The notes below the pieces were generated by a model. The model was not told the DNA's origin. It did no database searches and saw only the letters and a program-made list of their open reading frames with translations. Positions 13,440-26,071 of a stretch of DNA of 64,000 nt are shown here, piece by piece (the stretch's first letter is position 1; the number at the start of each line of letters is the position of its first letter). The stretch lies in contig CM035230.1 in NCBI GenBank assembly GCA_020226215.1, forward strand, positions 16,969,883 to 17,033,882, in the 5' to 3' direction. Origin of the DNA: Sindora glabra (lineage: Eukaryota > Streptophyta > Magnoliopsida > Fabales > Fabaceae). The translations under genes were made by a program, and so were the position numbers.

Positions 13440-14215
13440 AATAAAAAATAAAAAATTTTAGATTATGTGGAAGACAAAACAAAAGAAAGTGAGAATAAAA
13501 ATAACAAGGAGGACAAAAGAAAAAATACAAAAAAAAAAGATAATAAAACATAGATAAAAATAATAGAAGCTTGGGATAGTATTATATTTCTTAAGGAATA
13601 GAAGGTGTTTTATTATTAACCTAAACAATTCTTAGAAAATATATTCTATTCCTTTCATTGATAATAATAGAAAATATTCTTCATATAGAATATTCTATTT
13701 TTCCAATCTCCTAAAAGGTCATAGGATATAAAGGATTGGAAGAGAGAAATGCATATTAAATGTACTTTTGATGGTGTTCCATCATTAAAAATAGAATTTC
13801 TAAAAAATTGCCTTAAAGATGGTATTAATATAAAGATACTATTTCCTTTTCATCTAAAACCTTGGCACAAATTGAAGCTACGATCCTCTAAAAAGGAAAT
13901 GGATCCAATGAAAACAAAAAAAAGTGCAAAAACCAATTTTTCGCTTTTTAAGTATTTGGAGAATGGAAGTTGAATTTCTTTTTATATTTTATTCTCGCTA
14001 AAATAAACTTTCATTTTTTTATCCCATTTGATGAAGTAAAAAATTAAAAAATTGGATTTCTTTTATTTCTAAAATTTTTAACCACAAAAAATTCTAAATT
14101 TTCAAAAGAAAGAGTAAAATGGATCATGAGAAGGACTCTATTTTTAAAAGAAAAAATTATAAAAGAAATAGGAAATAAATTATCAAAAATAAACCAAATT
14201 CTTTTATTTAACTTA
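13440..14215 (+). pseudogene. ycf1: Nuclear plastid DNA: ycf1 fragment
   Basis: Plus-strand frames match the C-terminal part of plastid Ycf1 (TIC214, a chloroplast inner-envelope translocon component). In order: an acidic/lysine-rich stretch (ENKSESKNKNNKEDKRK) near 13480, EAWDSIIFL near 13570, then from ATG 13749 a block with IKCTFDGVP, KNCLKDGINIKILFPFHLKP and WHKLKL. This corresponds to the conserved CTYNGV...DGIQIKILFPFRLKPWHRSKL region of Ycf1. After 13973 the frame is stopped, but Ycf1-like KIKKLDFF and WI-RRTLF-type segments continue to about 14215. Frameshifts, stops and the nuclear transposon context show a decayed insertion of plastid DNA, not a working gene. Confidence 0.8.
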
Positions 14216-14596
14216 TTGATAGTTTATTCTGTATGATTTATTTATGGTTCATTCTATATTAATATTAGGATATATAATTCTATTTAAGATATAATTTTTT
14301 AAAAAATATTATATAAAAATATTTTATAAATGGAGAAATTGTGTAAATAAATATTGAATATTGTGTAAAATATAATTCTAATAATCTAATCTAATAAACT
14401 TAATCTAATAAAATAAACTAATAAAGAAAATACCTTTCTTATTTGTTTAAAGGTTTTTTTTTTTATATAGCTTGGCCAGATCAGTACCTAGCTAAGCTTT
14501 TTTCTTCTAATGAATCCTATGAATAAAATTTATTTGATCTGAAAAGATACTTGTTATTGAAACATGATCAAATATAAGAAAAACTCTATAGAAGAC
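14216..14596. other. AT-rich sequence between ycf1 fragment and solo LTR
   Basis: No gene. It may be plastid intergenic DNA belonging to the same insertion, but I cannot match it. It ends in AAGAC (14592-14596), the left copy of the solo-LTR target-site duplication. Confidence 0.4.
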
Positions 14597-15670
14597 TGTA
14601 ATGTCCCGAATTTTCAATTCTATTAATTGAATGTTTAATTTCTGAGGTTGTAGAAACGAAGAGCATGTTTGAGTTAGCCTGGTGGGTGAATCTCAAGTTG
14701 TAAGGAATTTTAAATAAACAGAAACCCTATGGACTAAATTGCAAAAGTGCAGAATCGGGTGTGGTTAAAGTGAATTAACTAAGGAATTGGGATCTAATAT
14801 GAATAACTAAGAGTTTTGGGGTGCAATATGTGATTTTAATTAGTGTGACCAATAGATTTATGACAAGTGTCATTGTTAGAAAATTTAGGGCAAGAATAGC
14901 CTTACTTTTGGTGAAAAAAGGACTAAAATACCCTTGGAAATCTTAAAAATGACCAAAATACCCCTAGAGCTTCATGAAAACTCTACTACCTTCTCCATTC
15001 ACCAAAAAGCTGCAGAAAATCCTCCATGAAAGCAAGCTGGATGTGTGAGAGAGAGAAAGAAGAGAGAGAAAGTTTCTTTTGAGTTTTTCACCCCAAAATA
15101 CCAAGATTCAAGCTAAGGTGTAGAAGGGAAAATTGCTCCTCTCATCAAGCTCTATCCATTGATGTCCCTAGATTGAAGAAAAGCCCAAGTTTGATCAAGT
15201 TTGGGGAGCTCCAAGTGAGGATTCTCAAGTTGCACCAAGAGGTAAAAATGATCTCCTCTAAGAGCTCTTTGATGTACTCTTCTTGATTTCTTGAAATCTT
15301 GAGGTTGATGTAGCCAAGGGTGTTTGAACATGGAGTTTAGGATGATTTGAACATGTTTGGTGGTGTTTTAGATGTTGTAGTGTTGATTTATGGCTTTGGT
15401 TTGGTGTAAAAACAACAAGAAACCATGGTTACACACCTGGGTTTTAGAGGTATAATGGTACATGTGTAGTATGGGCATGATATGTTTAGAACTTGGCTAA
15501 GTTGGTGAAGTTAGAATAAGTTTTATGAATTATAAAGTCTATGGAAGATGAAACTTTGAAGTTATGAAAGTGTTTGTGTGTATTTTTTCATTTTGAGAAG
15601 CCAAACCATGAAATGGAAAAGAAGGAAGGAAGGAGTTTTAGTGTTTAATGTGTTTTCGGAGGATCAGCAA

Positions 15671-15905
15671 GGTACACGGGGTAGAACACGGCCCGTGTTG
15701 TACCCTGTGTTCCTCGTCGAAGCTGATCAGTATGCTACATGGGGTGCAACACTCCCCGTGTTTAATTCAGGACTGAAGGACAGTAAGGTACACGGGGTAG
15801 AACACGGCCCGTGTTCACCCCCGTGTTCTTTGTCGAGTAGCCCAGAAGTGAGCCAGTAAGGAACACGGTCCTGAACACGGGGTATGGGACCCCCGTGTTC
15901 TTTGT
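15671..15905 (+). repeat. GC-rich palindrome cluster in the solo LTR
   Basis: Four related units start near 15671, 15733, 15787 and 15860. The first is a near-palindrome with 21-bp arms (15671-15691 and 15693-15713, 18 of 21 paired, one central base), built on ACACGGGG and its complement. The units are far richer in G+C than the surrounding DNA. The same cluster recurs at about 54735-54965 in the minus-strand copy, so it is a feature of the family. Open frames of 84-106 codons over these clusters arise from the low stop density of GC-rich DNA. Confidence 0.85.
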
Positions 15906-16317
15906 TAAGTGAACTTTTTGGCTTGATTTCTTCAGGATTTGCATGGTTTTACCTTTGGATCCTTTTCTAATGTTCACATGTGTCATTTTAAAGCTTGAAA
16001 GCAAAGTATAGAGCATCTAAGTATGCATTTAATTAAGTGGAGAAAGTAAAGAATACATGAGGTTTAGGGAAAGTGATAATGTTCTAATATAAGCTATGAT
16101 GTGTATTTGTATAGACTAAAGAGTGACAACTTGCAAAGGCAAGAGGAAGTATAAAGGAGTTTTTAAGTGAGAGCAAAGGGAACATCACGTTGGAAGCTTG
16201 TGAAAGGTAGCTAGCTTTATCCTTAAGCTGTTTTCTATTACATGATTTTCTGTGTTTTATGCCATTGAATGGGATGTGTATGAGATTGTTATGGAATGTG
16301 TATGAGATTGTTTGTGC

Positions 16318-16500
16318 ACAACCCGGGAAGACAGTGTGATACTGTGTTAGGCTTATGGCTCGAGTTCCTCGGGGATAATAGTGCAATTGCTGTGTGCGGT
16401 ACCTATGGCCAGATACCTCGGGAAGACAGTGTGATACTGTGTTAGGCCTTTGGGCTCGAATTTACCCCGGGAAGACAGCGTGATGCTGTGTGAGGCCTAG
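16318..16500 (+). repeat. Tandem CGGGAAGACAGTGTGATACTGTG units in the LTR
   Basis: Three copies of GGGAAGACAG(T/C)GTGAT(A/G)CTGTG start near 16324, 16420 and 16467. They alternate with GGCTCGA/CCTCGGGG segments. The core GACAGTGTGATACTGTG contains the inverted pair ACAGTGT/ATACTGT. The same units occur in the minus-strand solo LTR at about 54175-54340, where the outer copies have diverged. Confidence 0.8.
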
Positions 16501-17014
16501 GTACGATTGTTTGAGATGGCCATCTAGATATTGTGGTAAGTCCTTGAATAAGTTTGATGATTGCTGTATGTTGCGCATGTTTCTTACAATGGCATGGTAT
16601 TGAACATGATGATAAATGATTACCTGATTTTGAAACGTTTGTTTTATCTGCTTAAGGATCTGGAATGGCTTGAAATATTTTTATGGCAATGCTAGCTACT
16701 GGGAAACTTTGTTTCTTATGTTTTCTGTATTGTTATTAACCATTCCAGGTGATGCTTCCAAAGGCTCTCATGATAGAGGACAATGATATTTTTTTTTTTT
16801 TGAAGTTGTAAACATTTATATAGTTAGTGATATTGTATATGATGGGATGTATATTTTGTAAAGTTGAACTTATGTATAATTATATGACTTTTGCTCATGT
16901 GTATAAAGTATAGAAATTTGAGATATTCCGTATTAGCTTGAGGTAGATGGCGAATGAGTACGTATAATCATCTAGTAAATAAGGAATAAGGCGTTGATAA
17001 GTAAGGGTGTTACA

Positions 17015-17458
17015 AAGACCAAAATGCTATTTCTTATTATTCTTTATTTTTCCTAGCAAAGTACCTGCACCTAAAAATGTATTAAAAAAAAGCAAATATG
17101 AATAAAAAAAGAATGGAGATTCTTTCATAATGCATTTTCTTTTTATATGGATGTATTTGTCAAAACACCTTCAGCAAAACAAGAAAAGGACTCCTTTTTT
17201 CTTGATTTCACTAGTTCCCTTTTATGAAAGAAAACCCATCAAAATTATAATTTTCATGATTCTTTTGATTCTTTTATTATGATTCTTTTTTTATTCCAAT
17301 TGATTCCCCTGTTTGACAAAAGGCTTTTTTGGATGGAAAGTAACTTTTTTTTATAAAAAAAAGGATTGGATTGTGCCATACATATAAAAGAGTTATTGTA
17401 TGAGATGAAAATCCCATGTACGATTTTGTAAAGAGGCAACTAAGGGTGACTTATTTCC
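17015..17458 (+). other. Probable plastid-derived segment incl. group II intron 3' end
   Basis: After the AAGAC duplication the sequence continues to 17458 without a gene. Positions about 17395-17455 read TATGAGATGAAAATCCCATGTACG, then GTAAAGAGGCAACTAAGGGTGACTTAT, the conserved domain V region and 3' end of the plastid group II intron that precedes rps12 exon 2. The part before 17390 is plausibly plastid too but was not matched. Confidence 0.6.
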
Positions 17459-17563
17459 ACTATCGCCCTTAAAAAATCAAACTTTACCTTAAGTATAGTT
17501 GTTAAAGTATGCTTAACCTCTGGATTTGAAATCATTGCTTATATACCTAGTATTGGTTATAAT
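17459..17563 (+). pseudogene. rps12: Nuclear plastid DNA: rps12 exon 2 fragment
   Basis: Thirty-five codons match the start of exon 2 of plastid ribosomal protein S12: TIALKKSNFTLS..., then LTSGFEIIAYIPSIGYN, against the conserved [35 protein letters not shown] region. In plastids this exon is trans-spliced to a distant exon 1, and the intron 3' end is still visible directly upstream. The copy stops at about 17563, so exon 3 is absent, and conserved residues have changed (P to S, R to S/V/C). It is a dead nuclear copy on the same strand as the ycf1 fragment, separated from it by the solo LTR. Confidence 0.85.
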
Positions 17564-17859
17564 ATTAAAATATATATTTTTATTATTTTATTAATATTAC
17601 TAACTAATAACATAAAAAACCAAATGTTCCATTATGATCTTATTGGACCTTTCTCTTTCTTTCATTTTTGTTTTAATCTTTTTTCCTTAGGGTAAACGAT
17701 TGAACATAATGAAAATGGAATTTATTTTATTTTATTTTATATTTATTTTCAATTTTTTAAATTTTACATAGGTATCCATTATATTATTTATTATTTTATT
17801 TTTCTATTTTTTATTAAATTCTTCAGTATTGTTGGGTATAAGGGATAAGCTTTTAATTT
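17564..17859. other. AT-rich spacer, nothing recognised
   Basis: Short A/T-rich runs, including (TTTTA)n at about 17725-17745. No gene or known repeat seen. Confidence 0.4.
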
Positions 17860-18496
17860 CAATTCTTGCATCCATTTTCACAAGTTTTGAGGAGACAAAA
17901 ATGTCATCATTTAAATACTCTATGTTAGTTATAAAATAAGATTGACATATTAAGCCTAAACTCTTTCATATCAATTGTATAATAAAATTAACATTGAATT
18001 CTAATTTATTACATATCAAAATTGATAGATACAAGAATATTGGACCAAAATTAATTCAATTATACATATCATATACATTAGAACTTACAATTTACATAAT
18101 TAGTATTAAAAAAACAACTTCCTTTAAGTGAAATTGATAATATTAAATTTCTTTCATTTTGTTATACAATTAAACAAAATAACAACAAATTGAATGTAAC
18201 TAAAATAACTAAGAAAGGAAACAATCTATAATAATGATATATTCTTCCATTTTATTTATTTCCATATCACTATATGAATAATAGACTTTTCATTTATAAA
18301 ACATACATAGCATCCCTACATAAATTAAAAAGAAAAATGGTTATCCTCTCTCATAATTCCTTCATATTGCTTAAGGGTTTCTAAGGTTCTTGATTCTATT
18401 AATTTTGCATCTATCGATCTTGAGGTACTTGATTGCTTTATTTGCTATGAGCTTTTCAAGTTCCTAGTGTTTCAATGCAAAAATAAGCATACATCT

Positions 18497-18498
18497 TG

Positions 18499-18530
<32 letters not shown>

Positions 18531-18531
18531 T
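18497..18531. repeat. (CT)n(TA)n microsatellite
   Basis: A CT dinucleotide run passes directly into a TA run. It lies in the part of block A that is missing from block B. Confidence 0.9.
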
Positions 18532-19615
18532 AAACTTTGACACAACATATAAAGTAATATGTCAATTTTAATATTAAAACACACGGAGCAACAAAAGGTT
18601 ATAGAAAATGAAGCAATTAAGCACCTCAAGGCTAATAAACATAAAATTTATGGAATATAAGAACAATAGATGCCAATTTGTCGTCATTTTGTAACCTATC
18701 TTGGTGGTTTTCTCAATATTCCTTAACATACTTCTTGACATGGAAGGAAAGAGCCCCATTTTTGGTAAAGAGTAAATTATTAGATGTTGTATAAACTATT
18801 AATGAACCATTATAATGATTGAAATCATTAGATGTTATGTAAATTATTAATGAACTATCTTGACAATTCAAATGACTATATAACTATCAGTATATCTTTA
18901 GACATTGTTTATTTTTTTTTCAATTAACATGGTATTTCAAAACCATATTAGTTTCTAATAATAATCAACGTTATTTAAGCCATTTTTTATATAAATTTAT
19001 CTTAATATTTTCTAACAATAACTTACACAAAAATTACACATGATTATTAACATAGTTTACAACATAATCATTATTTAATCCTAAATTAAAATCAATACAA
19101 TTTACAACATAATATTTTCCTAATATTAAAGAGGGACTTGATCTACTTTCTTCATGTTAAAGTACTCTACAAAATCATGTAGACATTAACCATGCACTCT
19201 TTGTCGTACCAAGTGAAATATAAGGATAACACATCGATCATTACTACAAATCTAGAAAAACTTAAAATTTATGATTATAGCAATCATATCAAATAATAAA
19301 TATCTTCTACCACCTAAATTATTTGAGGATAGAAGATAACCATAATTTAATAAGATGCTCATGATCATAAACTTTGAAACTTTTCTAAATATGTAGCAAG
19401 AATATGTGTGTTTTCCTCTTATTCCACTTAAATAAAAAATAAAGTGAAAGAGAAATTATGTATAGAATGAAAATCAATATACATTGATCATTAAAGAAAA
19501 AATGACATCATAAGTTTTGGTAGTTTTTTAATACACATTCTTTATAAAGCTTAATATTTATTACAAGTTAGCTAATTGGTTATATACCTTTAGACATTGG
19601 TTATCATAAAGCAAC

Positions 19616-19616
<1 letters not shown>

Positions 19617-19658
<42 letters not shown>

Positions 19659-19664
19659 GTATGT
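19617..19664. repeat. (TA)n(TATG)n microsatellite
   Basis: About 30 bp of TA followed by five TATG-type units. It occupies the same place in block A as the much longer TA tract at 23880 in block B. Confidence 0.9.
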
Positions 19665-21029
19665 ATAAAACTTTTGCATCTTGACATCTTTCTATTAATA
19701 ACTACACAAAAACTACACTATATTGTTAACATGTCCATCTATGCTATAAATTCTTATCTTGAAGAATAAGTATTTTATTATTAACATTTAGGGAGACATA
19801 ATATTTATAACTATGATCACTTTGATGAAAAGTGATGATGATCATCTTCATGGTAGAAGGTAAAAACATAGTTCATAAAGGTAGTAGTTTTAATTTCACT
19901 ATTTTAAACAAAAGTGATTGTGATATCTTCATGACATCATAAAGCAGTCCTTTGCTTTCATATCAACAGAAACCATGTATATTTTATCCTCGATCCCTTA
20001 CTTTCATGTCCATCGTAGATTCTAGAAACTTGCCATAAATGGTGGTCAACAAAGAATGATAACCTAAAACTAGTGACTTGTATCTTAACAATTAATAATC
20101 AAGTAGCATCAATCATGTATTATCCTTATATGCCACTTAAATAAGAAAATGGAGTGAAGAAGAAACTATGAAGTGAAAATATAAATGAAAAATGGAATGA
20201 AAGAGAAAAGAATTTGAGGATGTAATTCATAAGCAATACAAGAAATTCTATGTCGGCTATTAACATCTAATCAATGTCCTAGAAATGAATTATTTCATGT
20301 TGAGCCTATTGATATACCTTTTAGAAATTGGTTATTTAATAAATCAATATTGCAATGTTCACATTGTGAATGTCATAGTGCATTTAAACTGAGTAGACCA
20401 TTGAAATATAAATAATTTTTATAGTTTCCAATAACATTAGAAATACAAATATTAATAGATTGTAGATATCCTTTAAATGTTGGTCTTCTAGTAAGCTACG
20501 TATAAAACATCAATATTTGTAAATGCAATCAATAATTAATTGTTGACATTCCTTTAGATGTTAGTTTATTGTATGACCATTGTTTTAAGTTTTCCAATGC
20601 CAAAACTTCCATCTTTCATTGGAAATTAAGGTTTTATAACATTAGCTTATTATTCTATTTGACATGGCAAGTTGCACCTATTTTTAAAAATATCACACCA
20701 CTATTATAGATGTGGTTTTCACTTTAACTAATGTAATTATGCAACAATTAAGGGAAAATTTGTAGTAGTGATACTAGATACCCTAAAAGAAGGTCACGGC
20801 ATTAGTGTAAACCATAGTTTTATGGGACTACTATTGCATAGCTTCACTCGGTAAAGGTTGTTGGCAACTAGGTTAGTCTTCCACTAGTATCGAGTGTGGG
20901 CATAAATGTGTACTTAGGGTATATGTAAATGGGTAGTGATGACATGCTAGCACAATTGAGAGTACCTCTTCCTAATTGGTCTCTAATGCGATCTCATCTA
21001 ATTATATGTCATTAAGAAATAAACCCTTC

Positions 21030-21660
21030 TAACAATATACACGACCAAGTAAATAAAATTAACTAAACATTTAAATGTCTTTAGCTATAATTATTCACTA
21101 AACAATTACTTAAATAAAATTAACAAAGTACTTAGAATAACTATTTTATTTATGTAAATAAGTTGACTAATCCTTTCTAATTAACTAAATTAAATAAACT
21201 AAACATTTAAAATTACTAATTATGAATAAGTAAATACATTAATTGAGCAACAAACTAAATAAATTAACCAAATATTTTAATTAATCACTAAGTAATTAAC
21301 TAAATAAAATAGGTTAAACATATAAAATTAACTATTCTAATTAAGTAAATAGATTAACTAAGCAACAAACTATTCTAATTAATTAAACTTTTTTAATTAA
21401 CAAAACAAAATTAACTAAATATTCAAAATTATATATCTTGAATAAGTAAATATATTGACTAAGAAATAACTAAATAAATTATCTAAACTTTTCAAATTAA
21501 TTATTAAATAATTAATTAAATAAAATAAACTAAACATATAAAATTAATTACTCTAAATAAGTAAATAAATTGACTAAGTAATAAACATTCTCATTAACTA
21601 AACATTTAAAATTATATATTTTGAATAAGTAAATATATTAGTTAAGAAATTAACTAACAT
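21030..21660. repeat. ~110-bp A/T minisatellite
   Basis: Units share a core like AAGTAAATA-ATTGACTAAG followed by ACTAAATAAAATTAACTAAAC. Cores lie near 21224, 21342, 21442, 21555 and 21622, so spacing is about 100-118 bp with a short last unit. The same core appears after block B at about 25125-25290. Confidence 0.65.
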
Positions 21661-22789
21661 TATTACTGAAAAGCCATTTATTGTCAGTTGTTTAACACAT
21701 GCCATATTAGTTACCACCTAATATATATGCAGGCATCATTGTCAATCATGATATTCAACACTGATTATCAAACTAACATTGAATACACATATTAACATCA
21801 ATTCTTTTACAAGAAAACTAACATGTTTAGTTACAATATATTGGTCAATAATTGAAATACAGCATTGATTCTCTTATCAATAATTGAAGTTGATGATATT
21901 CATTTAAAATTTTAGTTGTAATCGATGTTATTTCATTGATTTTTTCAAAAAAATAAACTATAAGATTTTTCCTAAACTTTATCACCCCAATAGCAATATT
22001 TGAACCTAATGATAGAACCCAGTAACTCATATTGTTGTACAAGTAATAACAACAGTATTCACGCCTTACCTCATTATCTTTATGGTCAAAATTAATATCA
22101 TAAATATAATAAGCTAAAAAAATAAAGAATGATGCATTTATTTGGATTGAAAAAATAGAAAACAAATAATGCATAAATGTTGCAAAAACTATAAATAATG
22201 CCTGTAAATGCTAAGAAGGAACGTACATTGTTTTCCAATAATATTGCCATTAATAAAAATACTTATGAACCTCATTATGGCAGAATAAGGGCATAAGGAT
22301 GTCAAAATTGCTCTTGTATGTGAAACATTAATACAATGTGCTTTTATTAAAGAGAAATTTATTACTTAGCTTTTGCTATTATATTTTGATGGAATCATGT
22401 GTTGTTCAAGATACATATATCATTCTAGCCTTTTGTGGGGAAGAAATTCATTGTCTTTTCTTTAAGAAACTCACATCAATCAAAATCTTAATTAATGTAA
22501 TTAGAAACAAAGAATCCAAATAAATCAACAAAATACATAATAAATATATGTTCATATGTAAGTTTAAAGGAGAAATTAGATGTTTGAATGGACTTTAACA
22601 TTGAGAAGAAAATGCTAGTAAGAGTGAAAAATGATTAAACTTGAGTAAAGGTGATCTTTTAATCTATTAGAGGGAAATTGCAGTGGACATCTTTCTTACA
22701 AAAGAAAATGAACTAATTGATCACTCCATAATGTACTCTCTCTAATATATCTAAAGTTTGATGCCAGGACCAGCTTCTAATTTTAACTC
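21661..22789. other. Spacer between repeat blocks
   Basis: No supported gene. A 109-codon minus-strand frame (21845-22174) begins with ATG but has a composition typical of AT-rich noncoding DNA and overlaps repeat-like motifs at its 3' end. Confidence 0.5.
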
Positions 22790-23879
22790 TTACTTTTATT
22801 TTCATAAGTTTTTAGGAAAGAAAAATAGCATCATTTAATATTTCACATAATCATAGACTAAAACCCACGTCTTAGGACTAAGTATACCTTTACTTTTCCA
22901 TGTTAGTTATGTAATAAAATCAATGTGGAATTCTACTTTTTCAATTCATCAATGCTTTAACTGCTTGGTTAAAATGTTACTATTTCAAAATTGACAAATA
23001 TAATAGCATTAGAATAAAATTAACTCAATTATATACATCATATACATTAGAATTTATGACTTACATACACATCATATATATGTATCAAATTGATATCTAA
23101 AACATAACTTATTCTAAGTGAAATCTATAAGATAAAAATGCTTCCATTTTATTATATAATTGAACAAAATAACAATAAATTAAATGTAAATAACACAAAT
23201 GAGAAAGGGGGCAATCTATTATAAAAGCATATTCTTTCATTTTTTTAAAAAAATAAATTTTAATAAATAATTGATATTATTTAAGCTAATTTATTTTATA
23301 TAATTGCATCCTAAAATTTTTCTACAATAAGCTACATAAAAGGAACACTAAATCATTAATACAGTTTAAAACATGATATTTTCCTTATGTTGAAGTGCTC
23401 CAAAAGATTATGCAAATATTAGTCATGTATTTCTTTCAATAACAAGTGAAAATGGGGATAATATACCCATTAATGTTGAGCATTTAAAAAAGTTTTAAAT
23501 TTTATGATTATGACAATCACATCAGACCACAAATATCTTTTACCACCTAAATTATTTGAGGATAGAAGATAATCATGATTTAATGAAATGATTATTATCA
23601 TAAAAAATGAAACTTTTTTAAATGTGTAGCAGAAATGAATGTGTTGTCCTTTTATTCCACCTAAATAAAAGATGGAGTGAATGAGAAATTTATAAGTAGA
23701 ATGAAAATCAATATATGTTAGTCATTAAACAATAATTGACATCAGTTAATACAACTTAGTATTTATTATAGGTTCATAAATATTTATTTTGAGTTACATG
23801 TTGGTAAATATATATTACAACTTCTGTAACATGACAATTTTCTAACAAAGGTGTTAGTTATAATAAAAAATTGACATTG

Positions 23880-23981
<102 letters not shown>

Positions 23982-25425
23982 TAAAAAAATGCAACTTTTA
24001 TATCTTGATATTTTTCTAACAAAGACCTACACAAAAATTACACATCCATCAATGTTGCGCATTCTTATCTTAAAGAATAAATATTTTATCATTAACACTT
24101 AGGGAGATCTAATGGTTAGAACAAAGACTACTTTAAAGAAAGGTGACAGTAATTAACTTTATGATAAAGGGCAGAAAGTTGGTTCATAAAGGTAAAAGTT
24201 TTGATTTCATTACTTTAAAGAAAAGTGATGTGATTATTTCCATAGATACCATGTATATTTTATCCTTAATCCTTTGTTGACAAGCATTCCATCACAAAGA
24301 TAGTTTATCCTCAATCCCTTGCTTTTATATCCAGCACAAATTGTGAAAACTTGACACAAATTATGTTCAAAAGAGAATGATAGCTCAAGAGCAATGATTT
24401 ACATCTTAGTAGTTAATGATCAAGCAACATTAATCATATATTATCCATTAAAAAATGAAGTAAAAACTTAAATAAAAAATATAGTGAAAGAAAAACAATA
24501 GATTAAACATCTAAATGAAAAATATGTAAGAGAAAAGAAATGACGATGCAATTTATTGGAAAAATAAGAAATTATATGTCAGTTATTAATATCTAACCAA
24601 TGTCATAAAAATGAATATTTCATTTTGTGTCCACTGACATACCTTTTCTATGTCAGTTGTTTTAAGAACTGATATTGTAAGTGTTTACCTTGTGAATGCT
24701 TATAATGTAGTTTAAATAAGTAGATAGTTGAAATATAAATAATTTTATAGTTTCTAATAACACCATAAATATAAACATTAATGTGTTGAAAAATAAATAA
24801 TCTTTATGATTTTCAATGACCAGACGTTGGTTTATTGCATAAATATTAATATTTTGTACAATAACCATTAATGTTTATTGTAGAATATCTTCATTTTTCA
24901 CATCGATTGTTTAAACAGCTATCATGAAAAGTTTATTTTTTCATCCATTTGACAACCCTATAGAAAATTCTAATTTATAACATTGGCTTTCTATATGAAT
25001 TGATGTTAAAAGTTGTATTTATTTTCACAAATGTCTTTGGCTATTGTAGATGTCAATTTTTTACTTTAATCAACATAAATTTGATGATGTTAAAGGACAA
25101 TTTTGTAGTTGTAAAATTAACTAAATATCTCTAATTAATTGTAATAAGTAATTAACTAAATAAAATTACCCTAAGCATATTAAATTAACTATTCTAATTA
25201 AGCAAATAAATTGAGTAATAAATTATTCTAACTAATTAAGTCTTTCTAACTAAACAAAATTAACTTAACATTTAATATTATTAAAATTAACAAGCCTTTA
25301 TAACAAAGCAAGTAATATAATAAATAAAACTACTAAGAATTTAACTAAAAAACTTAACTACCAAGGCCCTTAATTAAGTATTAACTAAGCAATTAACTAA
25401 ATTTAATGAACTAAACATATTATTT

Positions 25426-25427
<2 letters not shown>

Positions 25428-25498
<71 letters not shown>
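25428..25498. repeat. (TA)n microsatellite, ~70 bp
   Basis: Uninterrupted TA run inside the minisatellite region that follows block B. The matching part of block A has no such run. Confidence 0.95.
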
Positions 25499-25501
<3 letters not shown>

Positions 25502-25600
25502 CAAATTAATAAGCCTTTAAAAGTAACTAAATAAATTAAGCATTTGTAAGTAAATGAAATAAATAAACTATCAATCTTTATCCAAGCGCAAAGAAAATGA

Positions 25601-26071
25601 GAAAAAAAATGCTCCTAAAGGTCTGTAGGCAAAAACTACACAAAACACCTAAAAAATATTAAAATTAAAAAGCAAAATTAAAAAAATAAAGTACAAGGAA
25701 CAATTTAATTAGATTCGAATTCACAAATTTACCTTTAAACAATAAGAATGAAGTTCAACAAACTTCAAGAACTCCAATGCATGCTAAGAGAATTTGCAAA
25801 AGTAAGGGTAAAAAGGTTTTGCATACTATTTCACGGCATTTGAACTTCATTGGAAATCCATTGGAAATAGCAAGAATTTGAACATAAAAATTCATGCCAC
25901 ATTTTTTATGGATATTTTTAAAAATTCCAATGAAAATAAATTAATTAGAAATAGTGAGATATTTAAATTTGATCACACATTCTAACAGATTTTGAATGAA
26001 CTTGTTTTATTATTCTGTTAGGCCTGATCAATCGAAAATTTCTATAAAAAATGCCATGATTTCTAGTAGTG
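25601..26071. mobile_element. CACTA-like right terminus
   Basis: Ends at 26071 in ATGATTTCTAGTAGTG, the complement of CACTACTAGAAATCAT. The preceding 250 bp contain repeated TTGGAAAT and AAAATTTC(T/G)AT-type motifs like those near 13310. The left end is unidentified. Confidence 0.45.

Larger units (their letters stand above)
14597..17014 (+). mobile_element. Solo LTR, Ty3/gypsy-type, 2418 bp, TSD AAGAC
   Basis: Begins TGTAATGTCCCGAATTTTC and ends GTAAGGGTGTTACA, so it has TG...CA ends. It is flanked by identical 5-bp duplications AAGAC at 14592-14596 and 17015-17019. There is no internal region and no second LTR, so it is a solo LTR left by LTR-LTR recombination. A second copy of the family lies on the minus strand at 53630-56179. 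The unit contains a GC-rich palindrome cluster (15671-15905) and tandem repeats (16320-16500). Superfamily is inferred from the TGTAATG start, TTACA end and size; no coding part is present to confirm it. The insertion lies inside plastid-derived DNA, so it is younger than that insertion. Confidence 0.9.
17860..21660. repeat. Repeat block A (first of two diverged direct copies)
   Basis: Shares ordered landmarks with 22790-25600: ATCATATACATTAGAA (about 18068 and 23036); a TTATTTGAGGATAGAAGATAA block (about 19318 and 23560); a (TA)n tract (about 19617 and 23880) followed by AACTTTT-ATCTTGA; a TTATTAA(C/T)ATCTAA segment (about 20254 and 24580); then the A/T minisatellite. Block A has about 0.6 kb absent from B (about 18260-18900) and about 270 bp after a CACTA-like tip (TTTGTAGTAGTG, ending about 20769) that B lacks. 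Subterminal-type repeats suggest a CACTA-related non-autonomous element, but homology continues past the tip, so a segmental duplication is as likely. No gene inside. Confidence 0.6.

Noticed and set aside
15578..16386. Open frames of 84-100 codons on both strands in the solo LTR
   Set aside because: They overlap each other on opposite strands, lie over GC-rich palindromes or tandem repeats, and show no domain. Low stop frequency in the GC-rich cluster explains them.
21845..22174. 109-codon minus-strand frame, the longest of its kind here
   Set aside because: Starts with ATG but is AT-driven (I, N, Y, F rich), no domain, and its end overlaps repeat-type sequence.
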